DNA of 64,000 nt from Methylobacterium sp. Leaf125 (GCF_001423085.1 NZ_LMNU01000045.1:62001-126000), one strand, 5' to 3'. Shown: positions 19,332 through 28,591, counted from the first letter of the stretch. The notes: a model not told the origin generated them from the letters alone. Translations and numbers: made by a program.

Positions 19332-19625
19332 ATGGCCATGCGACGTCCCGAGACCGCCCCGCGCGTTCGTGCTCGCCCGCGCTGTGCGTCCCTGGTTCTC
19401 GCCCTCGCCGGGCTGGTGCCCGGCCTCGCTTCGGTGCCCGCCGCGGCCCAGTACATGGCCCTGACCGCCCCCGCGCCGAGACCGGCCGCGCCCGAGCCGC
19501 CGAAGCCGGTTCCGCCGCCGACCCGCGCGGCGGAGCACGCCTTCAACGGATCATTGCCGAACCAGCGCACGGGGCATGGACGCGAGCGCGTGGTGCGCGA
19601 CATCTGCATCGGCTGCGACCGCTGA
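19332..19625 (+). CDS. Small secreted proline-rich protein
   Basis: The 97-residue exported protein has a basic n-region (MAMRRPETAPRVRARPR) and a hydrophobic core ending in AAAQ, giving cleavage near residue 39. The mature part is about 58 residues, with a Pro/Ala-rich stretch (PAPRPAAPEPPKPVPPP) and a tail ICIGCDR with two cysteines (C-x2-C). No family is recognised. It is divergent from the amidotransferase (144 bp between starts). In-frame ATG 19338 is an alternative start. Confidence 0.65.
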   Translation: MAMRRPETAPRVRARPRCASLVLALAGLVPGLASVPAAAQYMALTAPAPRPAAPEPPKPVPPPTRAAEHAFNGSLPNQRTGHGRERVVRDICIGCDR

Positions 19626-19648
19626 CCCCAGGTCGATCGGGATTTCGC

Positions 19649-19879
19649 TCAGGATTCCGCGCGCGCGCCCCGCGTGATCGCCTCCACCATGCCTTGCGAC
19701 AGCCGCACGAACTGGCCGGTGCCGTGCCCGCGCGCGTCGAGGAGTTCGGCGAAGACCGGCTTGGCCGGCTCGTAGGCCAGGGCTTCCCGGGACCGCGGCC
19801 GGCGGCGCTTTTCCCGCAGGCGATCGGCAAGGGCGGCAGGAACGAACGGATCGCGCAAGTCCGGCAGGCTCCTCGTCAC
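19649..19879 (-). CDS. Hypothetical protein, 76 aa, GTG start
   Basis: A 76-residue soluble frame on the minus strand starts with GTG at 19879: MTRSLPDLRDPFVPAALAD, then a basic patch (REKRRRPRSR) and a mixed helical tail (QFVRLSQGMVEAITRG). The composition is protein-like rather than shadow-like, but there is no clear ribosome-binding site. No domain is recognised. It converges with the small proline-rich protein gene (23 bp apart). Confidence 0.5.
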   Translation of the reverse strand: MTRSLPDLRDPFVPAALADRLREKRRRPRSREALAYEPAKPVFAELLDARGHGTGQFVRLSQGMVEAITRGARAES

Positions 19880-19985
19880 GGCTCGCGCGGGCTTGAGCCC
19901 GCCGAGCGAGGCCCGGGCTTAGGTCCACGGTGGTTGCCGGAAGCTTAAGGCCGGGCTGCCCGCCATGCCCGGAACCCACGATCAC

Positions 19986-20011
19986 GGAACCGTATTCCCG
20001 CGGGCGGGGTT
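19986..20011 (+). promoter_or_regulatory. Candidate EcfG-type promoter
   Basis: GGAAC, 17 bp, GGTT is one base away from the alphaproteobacterial general-stress consensus GGAAC-N16/17-CGTT. It ends 27 bp before the ATG of the 107-residue protein at 20039. A short leader with AGGGAG (20025-20030) as ribosome-binding site fits. Confidence 0.4.
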
Positions 20012-20038
20012 TGGTCTGCCGAACAGGGAGAATACTTG

Positions 20039-20362
20039 ATGTCTGACAGCGTGTTGGCGACCGTGACCGTTCCGTCTCTCAGAGCCGCCCGCGTGGCGCG
20101 GGATCGCCTGTCGCGCGCCGGCTTCGCCCGGAACAGCATCGAGATCGACCGCCTGGACGACGACGCCTTCGCGGTGTCGATCGCGACCCGGCCGGAGAAT
20201 CATGCCCGGGCCGAGCGCATCCTCAGCGGTTCGCCCCTGGGCAACGACCTGCGGGCCGCCGGACAGGCGGCAGCGAGCCGCTTCCAGGACAATCGTGGTC
20301 TCGCTCTCGGTCTCGCCGCCCTGGCAGGCTTCGCCCTGTTCGGCCTGATGCGCCGGGACTAA
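20039..20362 (+). CDS. Small protein with ferredoxin-like-looking N-terminus and one C-terminal TM segment
   Basis: The 107-residue protein starts MSDSVLATVTVPSLRAARVA. The first about 70 residues alternate beta and alpha (ATVTVPS, AARVARDRLSRAGF, IEIDRLD, FAVSIATR, HARAERILS), like small stress proteins that bind via a beta-alpha-beta fold. Residues about 88-104 (GLALGLAALAGFALFGLM) form one transmembrane helix ending in the charged MRRD. It is probably a tail-anchored membrane protein. The EcfG-like promoter just upstream suggests a general stress response role. I cannot name a family. Confidence 0.75.
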   Translation: MSDSVLATVTVPSLRAARVARDRLSRAGFARNSIEIDRLDDDAFAVSIATRPENHARAERILSGSPLGNDLRAAGQAAASRFQDNRGLALGLAALAGFALFGLMRRD

Positions 20363-20422
20363 GCGGACCTGCAGGATCCTCGCTCCACCGGCTCCGGCCG
20401 GGGGAGCCGACCGGAGTGATGC

Positions 20423-20872
20423 GTGGCGAGCCGTTACGGGCTGGAGATCCGGGCGGCGACTGTCGGCGACGCGGCGGGCCTCGCCGAACTCCTGCGCGGC
20501 TCCGGCCACCCCGTCGCCGCCGAGACCCTGGCCGAACGGATCGAGGCCGTGCGGCACGGCGCGAGCGCGGCCCTCGTCGCGGTCGAGTGGGGGCCGCCGA
20601 GCGGCCTCGTCGTCCTGCACTGGTATGCGTCCCTCGCAGCCAATCTGCCGACGGCGCAGATCACCACGCTGCTGGTCGACCCCGACGCGCGACGGCGCGG
20701 CCTCGGTCGACTCCTCCTGAAGGCGGCCTCGCAGGCGGCGCGCTCGGCCGGGTGCGGCGAGATCGAGCTGCTGACCGGACTCCATCGGACGGACCTGCAG
20801 GCCTTCGGCGCCGCCACCGGATTCAGCGATCAAGGCGCCGTGTCGGTCCGGCCCCTCCGCAAGAAGGCGTGA
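20423..20872 (+). CDS. GNAT-family N-acetyltransferase
   Basis: The 149-residue cytoplasmic protein has the GNAT fold. LEIRAATVGDAAGLAELL is the first strand-helix. TAQITTLLVDPDARRRGLGRLLL (about 78-100) holds motif A, with R-R-G-L-G as the acetyl-CoA pyrophosphate loop. EIELLTGLHRTDLQAFGAATGF is motif B. The acceptor is unknown. The start is GTG 20423; the overlapping ATG at 20416 is in another frame. It follows the tail-anchored protein at 60 bp and may share its transcript. Confidence 0.85.
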   Translation: MASRYGLEIRAATVGDAAGLAELLRGSGHPVAAETLAERIEAVRHGASAALVAVEWGPPSGLVVLHWYASLAANLPTAQITTLLVDPDARRRGLGRLLLKAASQAARSAGCGEIELLTGLHRTDLQAFGAATGFSDQGAVSVRPLRKKA

Positions 20873-21005
20873 GCGGAGCCGGGCGGTGCCGCCGGATCGC
20901 GGGATCAGGCGGCGGCCGGCGGGGTTGCCTCCACGGGTCTCGCCACCGCGGCCACCCCCTGAACATCCGGTGCACGAACCGCGAGGCTCGTCGAATTTCC
21001 CCTGA

Positions 21006-21025
21006 TTTTTCAAAGCTTTGAAAAA
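21006..21025. promoter_or_regulatory. Perfect 20-bp AT-rich palindrome upstream of PBP1A
   Basis: TTTTTCAAAGCTTTGAAAAA is a perfect dyad with no spacer, very AT-rich against its surroundings, 92 bp before the mrcA start and 133 bp after the acetyltransferase stop. As DNA it is an operator candidate. As RNA it would end in a U-rich/A-rich stem and could also terminate the upstream transcript. At 21034-21047 a TTAA-N6-TTAA follows, close to but not matching the CtrA consensus spacing of 7. Confidence 0.5.
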
Positions 21026-21117
21026 CGAGCCGGTTAACACCCCTTAAACCCGCCGCAATTACCGTGCGCAAGCAGGGTCGCTCGAATCGCGAACGAACCT
21101 TGGGGCAGACGGGACGC

Positions 21118-23316
21118 ATGGCGAAGGGACGTGGCGGCACAGGCCGAGGGGAGCCGAACTTCGACGTGCCCGAGGGCCGCGTCGGAGACCCGGCCGATCT
21201 CGACCTGCGGCTCTCGCGCGCCGATCGCGCGGGAGGCGGCGTGGCACGAGGCGGGTCAGGTTCACAGGGCGGCCGCGGCGCGAAGAGCCGTGCCCCCGCC
21301 CCATCGCGGGCGCTGCGCAAGGCGCCGCGCCGGGCCCGCCGCTCGATCCTCGGCCGGCTCGTCTACGGCGTCCTCGTCCTCGGCCTCTGGGGCGTGATCG
21401 GCATCGCGGGGCTCGTGGCCTATCACGCCTCGCAGCTGCCGCCGATCGACCAGCTGGCGGTGCCCAAGCGTCCGCCCAACATCGCGATCCTGGCGAGCGA
21501 CGGCTCGCTCCTGGCCAATCGCGGCGAGACCGGCGGCCGGGTCGTCAGCATCAAGGAATTGCCGCCCTACCTGCCGCGCGCCTTCGTGGCGATCGAGGAC
21601 CGGCGCTTCTACAGCCATTTCGGCGTCGATCCCGTCGGCATCGCCCGCGCGGTCGCCCAGAACGTCACCCGCCGCGGCGTCTCCCAGGGCGGATCGACCC
21701 TGACGCAGCAGCTCGCCAAGAACCTGTTCCTGACGCCGGAGCGCTCGGCCTCGCGCAAGATCCAGGAGGCGATCCTCGCCCTCTGGCTGGAGCACAAGTA
21801 CAGCAAGGACGAGATCCTCGAGCTCTACCTGAACCGCGTCTATTTCGGCGCCGGCGCCTACGGGGTGGAGGCCGCAGCCCAGCGCTACTTCGGCAAGCCG
21901 GCGAAATCCGTGACCCTGGCGGAGGCCGCGATGCTCGGCGGCCTCGTCCAGGCGCCCTCGCGCCTGGCGCCGAACCGCAACCTGCCCGCGGCCCAGGCCC
22001 GCGCCGCCCAGGTCGTCGCCGCCATGGAGGAGCTGGGCTTCGCCAAGCCCGCCGAGGCCAAGCTGGCCCTGGCGAGCCCGGCCCGGCCCGCCGGCGTGCG
22101 CGGCGGCGGCTCGGCAAACTACGTCGCCGACCTCGTGATGGACGTCCTCGACGACTTCGTGCCGAAGTTCGAGAGCGACATCGTCATCGCCACCACCGTC
22201 GATACCGGCCTCCAGGGCGCCGGCGAGAAGGCGCTGGTGGACGAGCTGAACCAGAAGGGCGGCCGCTACAACGTCGCCCAGGGCGCCCTCGTCTCGATGA
22301 AGCCGGACGGAGCGATCCGCGCCCTGGTGGGCGGGCGCGACTATGCGCAGAGCCAGTTCAACCGTGCCACCACGGCCAAGCGCCAGCCCGGTTCGTCGTT
22401 CAAGCCCTTCGTCTACCTCGCGGCGGTCGAGCACGGCCTAACCCCCGACACGGTGCGGGACGACGCACCGATCAGCATCAAGGGCTGGAGCCCGGAGAAC
22501 TATTCCCGCGATTACCGGGGACCGGTGACCCTGCGGGACGCCCTCGCGCTCTCCCTCAACACCGTGGCGGTCCGCCTCGGCCAGGAAGTCGGGCCCAAGA
22601 CCGTGGTGCAGACGGCCCAGCGCCTCGGCATCTCCTCTCCGCTGCAGGCCAACGGCTCGATCGCACTGGGCACCTCCGAGGTGACCCCCCTGGAGATGGT
22701 GGGCGCCTACGCCGCCTTCGCCAACGGCGGCACGGGGGTGATCCCCTACATCATCGCCAGCGTGAAGAGCGCGGACGGCAAGGTGCTCTACAAGCGCAAG
22801 GACGGCGGGCTCGGCCGCGTCATCGACGCCAACGCGGTCTCGATGATGAACGCGATGATGCACGAGACCTTCGTCACCGGCACCGCCAAGAAGGCGGAGG
22901 TTCCGGGCTGGGACCTCGCCGGCAAGACCGGCACCAGCCAGGAGTTCCGCGACGCCTGGTTCATCGGCTACTCGGCCACCCTGGTGACCGGCGTCTGGCT
23001 CGGTAACGACGACGGCGAGCCGACGAAGAAGGTCTCGGGCGGCAACCTGCCGGGCGAGATCTGGAAGGCCTACATGACGGTGGCGCTGAAGGGCCAGAGC
23101 CCGGTGATGCTCCCCGGCGCCAACCGCTGGCGCAACCGCGGTCCCGCCGAACCGGCGGTCACCAACAGCACCCCGGGTGGCCTGATCGGCGCCCTCCTGG
23201 GCGAGCCGCAGGCGGCCGCCCCGCCGCGCCCGGCCGCCCGCCACGCGGATGCAAGCCGCGGCCCAAGCCAGGACGACCGCAACTTCCTCGAGAAGCTGTT
23301 CGGGGTCGGCGAGTAG
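21118..23316 (+). CDS. mrcA: Penicillin-binding protein 1A, bifunctional transglycosylase/transpeptidase
   Basis: This class A PBP polymerises lipid II and cross-links peptidoglycan. The 732-residue protein has a basic, disordered cytoplasmic N-tail of about 75 residues and one TM helix (about 78-102). The GT51 transglycosylase domain follows, with catalytic Glu160 in VAIEDRRFYSH and the QGGSTLTQQLAKN motif (190-202). The transpeptidase domain has Ser426 in SSFK, the SLN motif at 479-481 and KTG at 603-605. The C-terminal tail is Pro/Ala-rich. ATG 21118 is chosen; upstream in-frame codons are not conserved. The 245-bp upstream region holds an AT-rich palindrome. Confidence 0.96.
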   Translation: MAKGRGGTGRGEPNFDVPEGRVGDPADLDLRLSRADRAGGGVARGGSGSQGGRGAKSRAPAPSRALRKAPRRARRSILGRLVYGVLVLGLWGVIGIAGLVAYHASQLPPIDQLAVPKRPPNIAILASDGSLLANRGETGGRVVSIKELPPYLPRAFVAIEDRRFYSHFGVDPVGIARAVAQNVTRRGVSQGGSTLTQQLAKNLFLTPERSASRKIQEAILALWLEHKYSKDEILELYLNRVYFGAGAYGVEAAAQRYFGKPAKSVTLAEAAMLGGLVQAPSRLAPNRNLPAAQARAAQVVAAMEELGFAKPAEAKLALASPARPAGVRGGGSANYVADLVMDVLDDFVPKFESDIVIATTVDTGLQGAGEKALVDELNQKGGRYNVAQGALVSMKPDGAIRALVGGRDYAQSQFNRATTAKRQPGSSFKPFVYLAAVEHGLTPDTVRDDAPISIKGWSPENYSRDYRGPVTLRDALALSLNTVAVRLGQEVGPKTVVQTAQRLGISSPLQANGSIALGTSEVTPLEMVGAYAAFANGGTGVIPYIIASVKSADGKVLYKRKDGGLGRVIDANAVSMMNAMMHETFVTGTAKKAEVPGWDLAGKTGTSQEFRDAWFIGYSATLVTGVWLGNDDGEPTKKVSGGNLPGEIWKAYMTVALKGQSPVMLPGANRWRNRGPAEPAVTNSTPGGLIGALLGEPQAAAPPRPAARHADASRGPSQDDRNFLEKLFGVGE

Positions 23317-23401
23317 CGCCAGCCCCTGGCCCGGGTCCGGACGATCCTCGCGGGGTGACGGGTGCGGGCTTCGTACAGGCTGAGCGCGGACCTGCTGATG
23401 C

Positions 23402-23428
23402 GGGTCCGGCCGCCGTCCAGCCGGACCC
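23402..23428. terminator. Hairpin between convergent mrcA and the FAD monooxygenase
   Basis: GGGTCCGGC (23402-23410) pairs with GCCGGACCC (23420-23428) over a 9-nt loop, directly before the stop of the convergent gene. There is no T-run. Probable bidirectional terminator. Confidence 0.55.
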
Positions 23429-23431
23429 GTG

Positions 23432-24949
23432 TCAGCCGTCCGCTCCCCAGTTCAGCCCGTGCTGCGCCTGGAAGGCGGCCAGCGTCGGGACGGAGGCTTC
23501 CGCATCGGCGAGGGCAACGTAGCCGTCGGGCCTCACGAGGTAGAGGGCGTCCCGGGCGAAGCCCACGTGCTCGGCTTCGGGGCTCCAGGCGAAGACGTGC
23601 AGGCCCAGGCCCTGCTGCGCGCACCAGCGCGCTAGGTCCGGTGCCGCCGCCCCATGGACGTGCACCCGCCATTCCGACCCCACCACGTCCGCGCCCGCTA
23701 CCCAGGGCAGCCGATCCCCGCCATGGATCCGGCCCGCCCGGCCCGCGCTGAGCGCGCTGTGCCGATAGGCCAGAGCGATCTGCGAGAGCGTTCGGAACAG
23801 GGAGCGCCGGAGGGCCGGGGATCTGGCGACGAGCGGCGCCAACAGGGGTGCGAGCCTGGTCCGCCAGAGCTGCGCCAGGGGGTTCTCCGACGTCGCCAGG
23901 GTGAACACCCGGTCCGTCGTCGCGACGAGGCGGCGGGCGAAGCCGATCCGCTCGGTCTCGTAGGTGTCGAGCAGGGCATCGTCCGCCCGCCCCCGCAGGC
24001 AGGCGGCGAGTTTCCACCCGAGGTTCATCGCGTCGCCGATGCCGGTGTTCATGCCCTGCCCGCCGGCCGGGCTGTGGATATGCCCGGCGTCGCCGAGCAG
24101 GAAGGCGCGCCCGTCCCGGAAGCGAGCGGCGACCCGGTGATGCACCCGGTAGGTCGAGAACCAATTCACGGTCCGCGGCGCGATCCGCAGCCGCTCCAGC
24201 GCCGTGGCGGCGATATCGTCGAAGGTCAGGCTCTCGCGGCGGCCGGCATGATCATCGAGCACCGTCCCGACGAGGCGTACCCGCCCGCGCTCCGCGAGGG
24301 GGAACACGGCCAGGACGTCGGCGGCCCTATCGAGGTTGAGATGGATCTCGCCGTCGACGGCCGGGCCGTCCGCCGCGATATCGGCGACGTAGAAGAAGCG
24401 CTCGTAGGTGCCGCCCGGGAACCCGATGCCCACGGTCTCGCGCACCGTCGAGCGGGCGCCGTCGCACCCGGCCAGGTAGGCGGCCGCCACCTGCACCTGC
24501 GCCCCCTCGGTCGTGCGCAGGGTGGCGACAATGCGCGCCCTGTCCTGCGTGAACCCGACGAGTTCGGTGCCTCGCTCGACCCGGATTCCGGCCGCGGCGA
24601 GGTGCTCGATCAGGAGACGCTCGTGCGCGTCCTGCGGGTAGATCAGCAGGAAGGGATAGGGCGTCGGGTCCCGTGGGTCGGCGGAGAAGGCCAGGCGGGC
24701 GCGCCGGGTGCCGGCGGTCCAGAGATTGACGGCGGGCACCCGGTGCCCGGCGCCGACCACCGCATCGGCGAGGTCGAGGAGGCGGTAGAGTTCGAGGGTG
24801 CGCGCCTGAATTCCGAGCGCCCGGGAGGTGGTGCCGGGCGCCTCCGCCCGGTCGACGATCCGGACGCGGATGCCGAGCCGTGTCAGCCAGAGGGCGAGGA
24901 CCAGGCCCGTGGGACCGGCGCCGACGATCAGGACTTCCGTGCGTTCCAT
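23432..24949 (-). CDS. FAD-dependent aromatic monooxygenase (PheA/TfdB family)
   Basis: The 505-residue class A flavin monooxygenase has its FAD-binding GAGPTG at residues 10-15 (VLIVGAGPTGLVLAL). The NAD(P)H/FAD motif is YLAGCDGARSTVRE, and the second FAD motif GDAGHIHSPAGGQGMNTGIGD (about 284-304) is fully conserved. The C-terminal thioredoxin-like domain of phenol hydroxylases and MhpA-type enzymes is present (about 425-505). The family hydroxylates phenols or resorcinols, or modifies polyketides. No pathway partners are adjacent, so the substrate is open. It is on the same strand as the porin upstream, with 115 bp between. Confidence 0.9.
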   Translation of the reverse strand: MERTEVLIVGAGPTGLVLALWLTRLGIRVRIVDRAEAPGTTSRALGIQARTLELYRLLDLADAVVGAGHRVPAVNLWTAGTRRARLAFSADPRDPTPYPFLLIYPQDAHERLLIEHLAAAGIRVERGTELVGFTQDRARIVATLRTTEGAQVQVAAAYLAGCDGARSTVRETVGIGFPGGTYERFFYVADIAADGPAVDGEIHLNLDRAADVLAVFPLAERGRVRLVGTVLDDHAGRRESLTFDDIAATALERLRIAPRTVNWFSTYRVHHRVAARFRDGRAFLLGDAGHIHSPAGGQGMNTGIGDAMNLGWKLAACLRGRADDALLDTYETERIGFARRLVATTDRVFTLATSENPLAQLWRTRLAPLLAPLVARSPALRRSLFRTLSQIALAYRHSALSAGRAGRIHGGDRLPWVAGADVVGSEWRVHVHGAAAPDLARWCAQQGLGLHVFAWSPEAEHVGFARDALYLVRPDGYVALADAEASVPTLAAFQAQHGLNWGADG

Positions 24950-25064
24950 CGATCGTCGCGCCGACCCGGACCGCCGGGCGCGGCCCGGACTGCGATCTCA
25001 TCGTAGCACCGCCCCGGGGGCCGGCCGCAAGCCTGCCCAACGGGCTTAGGCCGCCCCGGGCCGC

Positions 25065-26327
25065 CTACCAGTAGAGCTGAAACCGCCCGATGAAGCTGTC
25101 CGCGTCGATGGTGCGGCCGCCCTGCACCGCCGAGGGGCTGGTGTGCGAGCGGACATAGTCCGCGACCACGCGGATGTTGCGGTCCGGGTACCAGTTCAGC
25201 CCGACCGTGACGTCGCGCTCGATGCCGCCGCGGATACCGGCATCGTCGAGGTCGATGGCGCTGAAGCGGGTGCCGAGTTCGAACACGCCGATCCCGCCCC
25301 GCGAGACACGGTCGGCCTCCGCCACCTGCACGCCGGAGAAGACCGCGTAGGTGGCGCCGTAATCGGGAGCGAGCTTATAGGCGCGGCCCTTGCCGTTGAG
25401 GACGACGCTGGCCTGGATGTAGCCGCCCTGGAAACCGACCGTGCGGGCGCCTCCGTAGCGCTCCACCTCCGTGCGGATGTACTCGGCCTGGACCAGGAAG
25501 GGGCCGTCCCGATAGGCCGCCTCGAGGCCGATGCGGCGGACGCCCGATGCGTCGCGGATGTCGCCGGTGTCGACGAAGTCGCGCTGGTACAGGAACGCCT
25601 CGGACCGGCTCGACAGCGACAGCCCTTGCCCGTCGCGGGGCAGATCGCGAAAGCTCCCGGCGAGGCCGAGATGCAGCACCCGATCGTCCCCGTGGATCGG
25701 CGCGTAGGTGGCGCGCCCCGTGGCGGCGACCCCCTCGCTGCCGATCCCCGTATTGGCGTTGCCGCCGAAGACGCTGGCGACCACCGTCCAGTCCTCCCCG
25801 TGGCGGCCGAGCGCGAAGCCGAAATTGCGGGCGGGCGCGAAGGCGTCGGCGAGCGAGCGCTCGGTGAACAAGGTGTTGTTGTCGCTGGTCAGCTGGTCGA
25901 GGCTGAAGGGCTCCTTCATGTTGCCCACCGTCAGGAGGGTGTTCTCCAGGCCCGTATAGGCCGCGGCGGCATCGTTGATCGGCCGCATCGGGTCGGCGAA
26001 ATCATACTGGAAGGCGAGTTCCAGGCTCTTGCCGAGGGTGAGATAGCTCTCGATCCAGGCCCGGCGCACCGCGAAATTCTCCGGGAAGGGCTCGGGAAAA
26101 CCCGCCTGCCGGATGGCCGCGGCCCCGTAATCGAGCTGCAGCTTGCCGCCGATGCGCAGCTTGGCGACATCGGGGAAGCGCAGGGTGATGCCCTTCTCGT
26201 CGATCGTCAGGGTCTCGCCGTTGGGCTGGTCGGGATTGCGCGTGTCGCGCTCGGCGTCCTCGGACAGCGCCGGGGTCCCGGCGAGGCAGAACAGCCCGAG
26301 GAATGCCGGACCCAGCCATCGCGCCAT
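25065..26327 (-). CDS. OprO/OprP-type phosphate-selective porin
   Basis: The 420-residue outer-membrane beta-barrel has a signal peptide (MARWLGPAFLGLFCLAGTPALSE). ATG 26327 is supported by AGGAG 8 bp upstream; a GTG at 26336 also reads in. KLRIGGKLQLDYGAA and RRAWIESYLTLGKSLELAFQYDF are porin O/P signatures of the first strands. The terminal residue pattern ends ...FIGRFQLYW with an aromatic end, as needed for Bam insertion. The protein probably forms a trimer passing anions such as phosphate or polyphosphate. No Pst system or Pho box seen nearby. Confidence 0.85.
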   Translation of the reverse strand: MARWLGPAFLGLFCLAGTPALSEDAERDTRNPDQPNGETLTIDEKGITLRFPDVAKLRIGGKLQLDYGAAAIRQAGFPEPFPENFAVRRAWIESYLTLGKSLELAFQYDFADPMRPINDAAAAYTGLENTLLTVGNMKEPFSLDQLTSDNNTLFTERSLADAFAPARNFGFALGRHGEDWTVVASVFGGNANTGIGSEGVAATGRATYAPIHGDDRVLHLGLAGSFRDLPRDGQGLSLSSRSEAFLYQRDFVDTGDIRDASGVRRIGLEAAYRDGPFLVQAEYIRTEVERYGGARTVGFQGGYIQASVVLNGKGRAYKLAPDYGATYAVFSGVQVAEADRVSRGGIGVFELGTRFSAIDLDDAGIRGGIERDVTVGLNWYPDRNIRVVADYVRSHTSPSAVQGGRTIDADSFIGRFQLYW

Positions 26328-26410
26328 CGCTCGCACTCCTCACCTGTACCCGGCGCCGACCGTCGGCGCCGGATCATCCCCGGCCATTGGCCACAACTTC
26401 GCCCGGGCCG

Positions 26411-27250
26411 CTACAGCATCGGCAGGCTGCGCGGGCGCGGACCACGCGGGAAGGCCGCGTCGAGGGCGGCGCAATCCTCCGGCGTCAGGGTGATCGCGCC
26501 CGCCGCCGCATTCTCCCGGGCCCGCTCGGGCCGCGCCGTCTTCGGGATCGTGAAAGTGCCCTCCTCCCGTGTCAGGAACGCGACGGCGATGGCCCGCGCC
26601 GTGGTGCCGTGCGCCTCCGCCAGACGGGCGAGCACCCGGCCTCCGCTGCTTCCGGCCTCGGGAAAGTCGCCGCTGCCGAAGGGCGAGTAGCCGACCAGGG
26701 CGACCCCGTTGCGACGGCACCAGGGCAGCACCGCGTGCTCAATGGCGCGCTCCTGCAGGTGGTAGAGCACCTGGTTGCAGGCGATCTGGCCCGGTCCCGC
26801 GATCGACAGGGCCGCGTCGAGATCGGCGACGTCGAAGTTGCTCACGCCCCAGGACAGGATCTTGCCCGCCTGCTTGAGGGCGGCGAAGCCCGCGATGGTG
26901 TCCTCCAGCGGGATGCGGCCCGGCCAGTGCAGCAGGTAGGCGTCGAGATGGTCGGTGCCGAGGCGCTTCAGCGAGCGCTCGCAGGCGGCGACCACCCCCG
27001 CCCGGCTGGCATTGCCCGGCACGACCTTCGAGACCAGGAACACCTCCGCGCGCCGGCCCGCGATGGCCTCGCCCACGAGGGGCTCGGCCTCGCCGTACAT
27101 CTCGGCGGTGTCGATATGCGTCAGGCCGGCGTCGAGGCCCGCCCGCAATGTGGCGACGGCGGTGGCGTGATCCGCCTGGTCGAGGTGCCAGGTACCCTGT
27201 CCGATGATGGGCACCGCCGGCCCCGCCGCACCGAAAGTCCTGCTCCGCAT
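26411..27250 (-). CDS. Aldo/keto reductase
   Basis: The 279-residue NADPH-dependent enzyme of the AKR superfamily has the catalytic tetrad in place: Asp47, Tyr52 ([12 protein letters not shown]), Lys75 (VSKV) and His108 (YLLHWPG). The C-terminal cofactor segment [15 protein letters not shown] is intact. The subgroup looks like the AKR5/YdbC-type bacterial oxidoreductases with short length. The start is ATG 27250, since the frame upstream is non-conserved. It is divergent from the nucleotide cyclase. Substrate is unknown. Confidence 0.92.
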   Translation of the reverse strand: MRSRTFGAAGPAVPIIGQGTWHLDQADHATAVATLRAGLDAGLTHIDTAEMYGEAEPLVGEAIAGRRAEVFLVSKVVPGNASRAGVVAACERSLKRLGTDHLDAYLLHWPGRIPLEDTIAGFAALKQAGKILSWGVSNFDVADLDAALSIAGPGQIACNQVLYHLQERAIEHAVLPWCRRNGVALVGYSPFGSGDFPEAGSSGGRVLARLAEAHGTTARAIAVAFLTREEGTFTIPKTARPERARENAAAGAITLTPEDCAALDAAFPRGPRPRSLPML

Positions 27251-27262
27251 CTGCCGCGTGCT

Positions 27263-27358
27263 CCCATGATGATGACCGTCCCTGCCAACGCATGGCGGCC
27301 ACACCGGTCCCCGATCCGCCGGCCTGCGTCACCTTGGCCTTACTCGCGCCATCATGGG
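27263..27358. repeat. 9-bp inverted repeat in the 273-bp divergent region
   Basis: CCCATGATG (27263-27271) and CATCATGGG (27350-27358) are exact inverted copies, 78 bp apart. They lie between the aldo/keto reductase and the nucleotide cyclase starts. A looping operator is possible. Otherwise the 27251-27523 gap contains no gene I can support. Confidence 0.35.
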
Positions 27359-27523
27359 ACGGTGATCAGGACGGGGTTCGAAGCTCGGCGCGCCAAGGGG
27401 CTGCGCCGCCTGCGGACCCATCCCCGAAGGGGCCAATCCGTTGCGCAGCGCTGCATCCTCCCCCACCCCTGCCGGATCGCCGCCGCCGGCCCCCGCCGGG
27501 ACACCGCACGGGGGACGCCGCTG

Positions 27524-28591
27524 ATGCTGCCGCAGCACCGCTGGTTCTGGCTCCTCATCCTCATCGCCTGCGGCGGCGCGGGCCTCCTCTACAACGTGCT
27601 GTTCGCCGGGGGCGCGACGCCCCTCGCGGGCCTGACCTACGGCTTGGCCGTGGGCGGCACGACGCTCGCCTTCGACCGGGGCATGATCCTGGGGGGCCTG
27701 CAGGCGCGGATGCGCCGGATGCCGGCGAAGTTCTACGTGCCCGCGGCCGAGCTCGCCTACGTGCTGATGATCGCGGCCGGCATCGCGCTGGGCGGATTGC
27801 TGGTCTGGGCCCTCGGTCTCACCGACGACGACCTCAGCCACGCCGTGCGGATCACCCCGCGGGTGCTGGCGTACTGCCTCGCGGTCTCGGCGATGCTCGT
27901 CTTCGTCATCCGCATGCGCGATCTCATCGGCGGCGAGGTCTTCGTGAACTTCCTCGTCGGGCGCTACCACCAGCCGGTGCGCGAGGAGCGGATCTTCCTG
28001 TTCCTCGACGTCGTCGGCTCCACCGCCTTCGCCGAGACCCACGGCGACCTGAAGGCCCAGGCCTATCTCGGCGCGGTCTTCGCGGCGCTCGCCGAACCGG
28101 TCCGGCGCAACGCCGGATCCATCGACGATTACATCGGCGACATGGCGATGATCACCTGGCCGATGGCCCGCGGCCTCAAGGATGCGCGCTGCGTCGCCTG
28201 CGTGTTCGACGTGATGGATCGACTGGATGCGGAATCCGAGGCCTGGATGGCACGGTTCGGCACCGTGCCGCGTCTGCGCGCCGCCCTGCACGGCGGCTCG
28301 ATCGTCACGGCGGAAGTCGGCGTCGACCGGCACAAGATCGCGTATTTCGGCGATGCGGTGAACGTCACCGCCCGCATCGAATCCCTGTGCCGGCCCCTCG
28401 GCACCGAGATCCTCGTCTCCGACGACCTGCTCGCCCGGATCGCGCGCCTGCCCGCGGGCATTCGCGCCCGGGCCCTCGGCGCGCACGCCCTCCGCGGGCG
28501 CGGCCAGCCCCTGAGCGTCTCGACCCTGGAGCGGGTCGGGGCGGAGACGGGGGAAACGGGCGTGCCGCCGCATGCGGTCGCCGCGCAATGA
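27524..28591 (+). CDS. Membrane-bound class III adenylate/guanylate cyclase
   Basis: The 355-residue protein has four to five TM segments (about 5-135), then a CHD catalytic domain (about 165-340). [14 protein letters not shown] supplies the first metal Asp and [12 protein letters not shown] the second. [13 protein letters not shown] is the end motif with the transition-state Asn and Arg. At the purine-selecting position where a Lys is usual (K-x-x-G-D) there is Asp/Tyr, so nucleotide preference and activity are open. ATG 27524 gives the first TM helix. Its stop overlaps the downstream YaiI-type gene by 4 bp. Confidence 0.85.
   Translation: MLPQHRWFWLLILIACGGAGLLYNVLFAGGATPLAGLTYGLAVGGTTLAFDRGMILGGLQARMRRMPAKFYVPAAELAYVLMIAAGIALGGLLVWALGLTDDDLSHAVRITPRVLAYCLAVSAMLVFVIRMRDLIGGEVFVNFLVGRYHQPVREERIFLFLDVVGSTAFAETHGDLKAQAYLGAVFAALAEPVRRNAGSIDDYIGDMAMITWPMARGLKDARCVACVFDVMDRLDAESEAWMARFGTVPRLRAALHGGSIVTAEVGVDRHKIAYFGDAVNVTARIESLCRPLGTEILVSDDLLARIARLPAGIRARALGAHALRGRGQPLSVSTLERVGAETGETGVPPHAVAAQ

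Noticed and set aside
27340-27523. Upstream extension of the membrane cyclase from GTG near 27354
   Set aside because: The extension is basic and proline-rich, not membrane-like; ATG 27524 gives a clean first TM helix.
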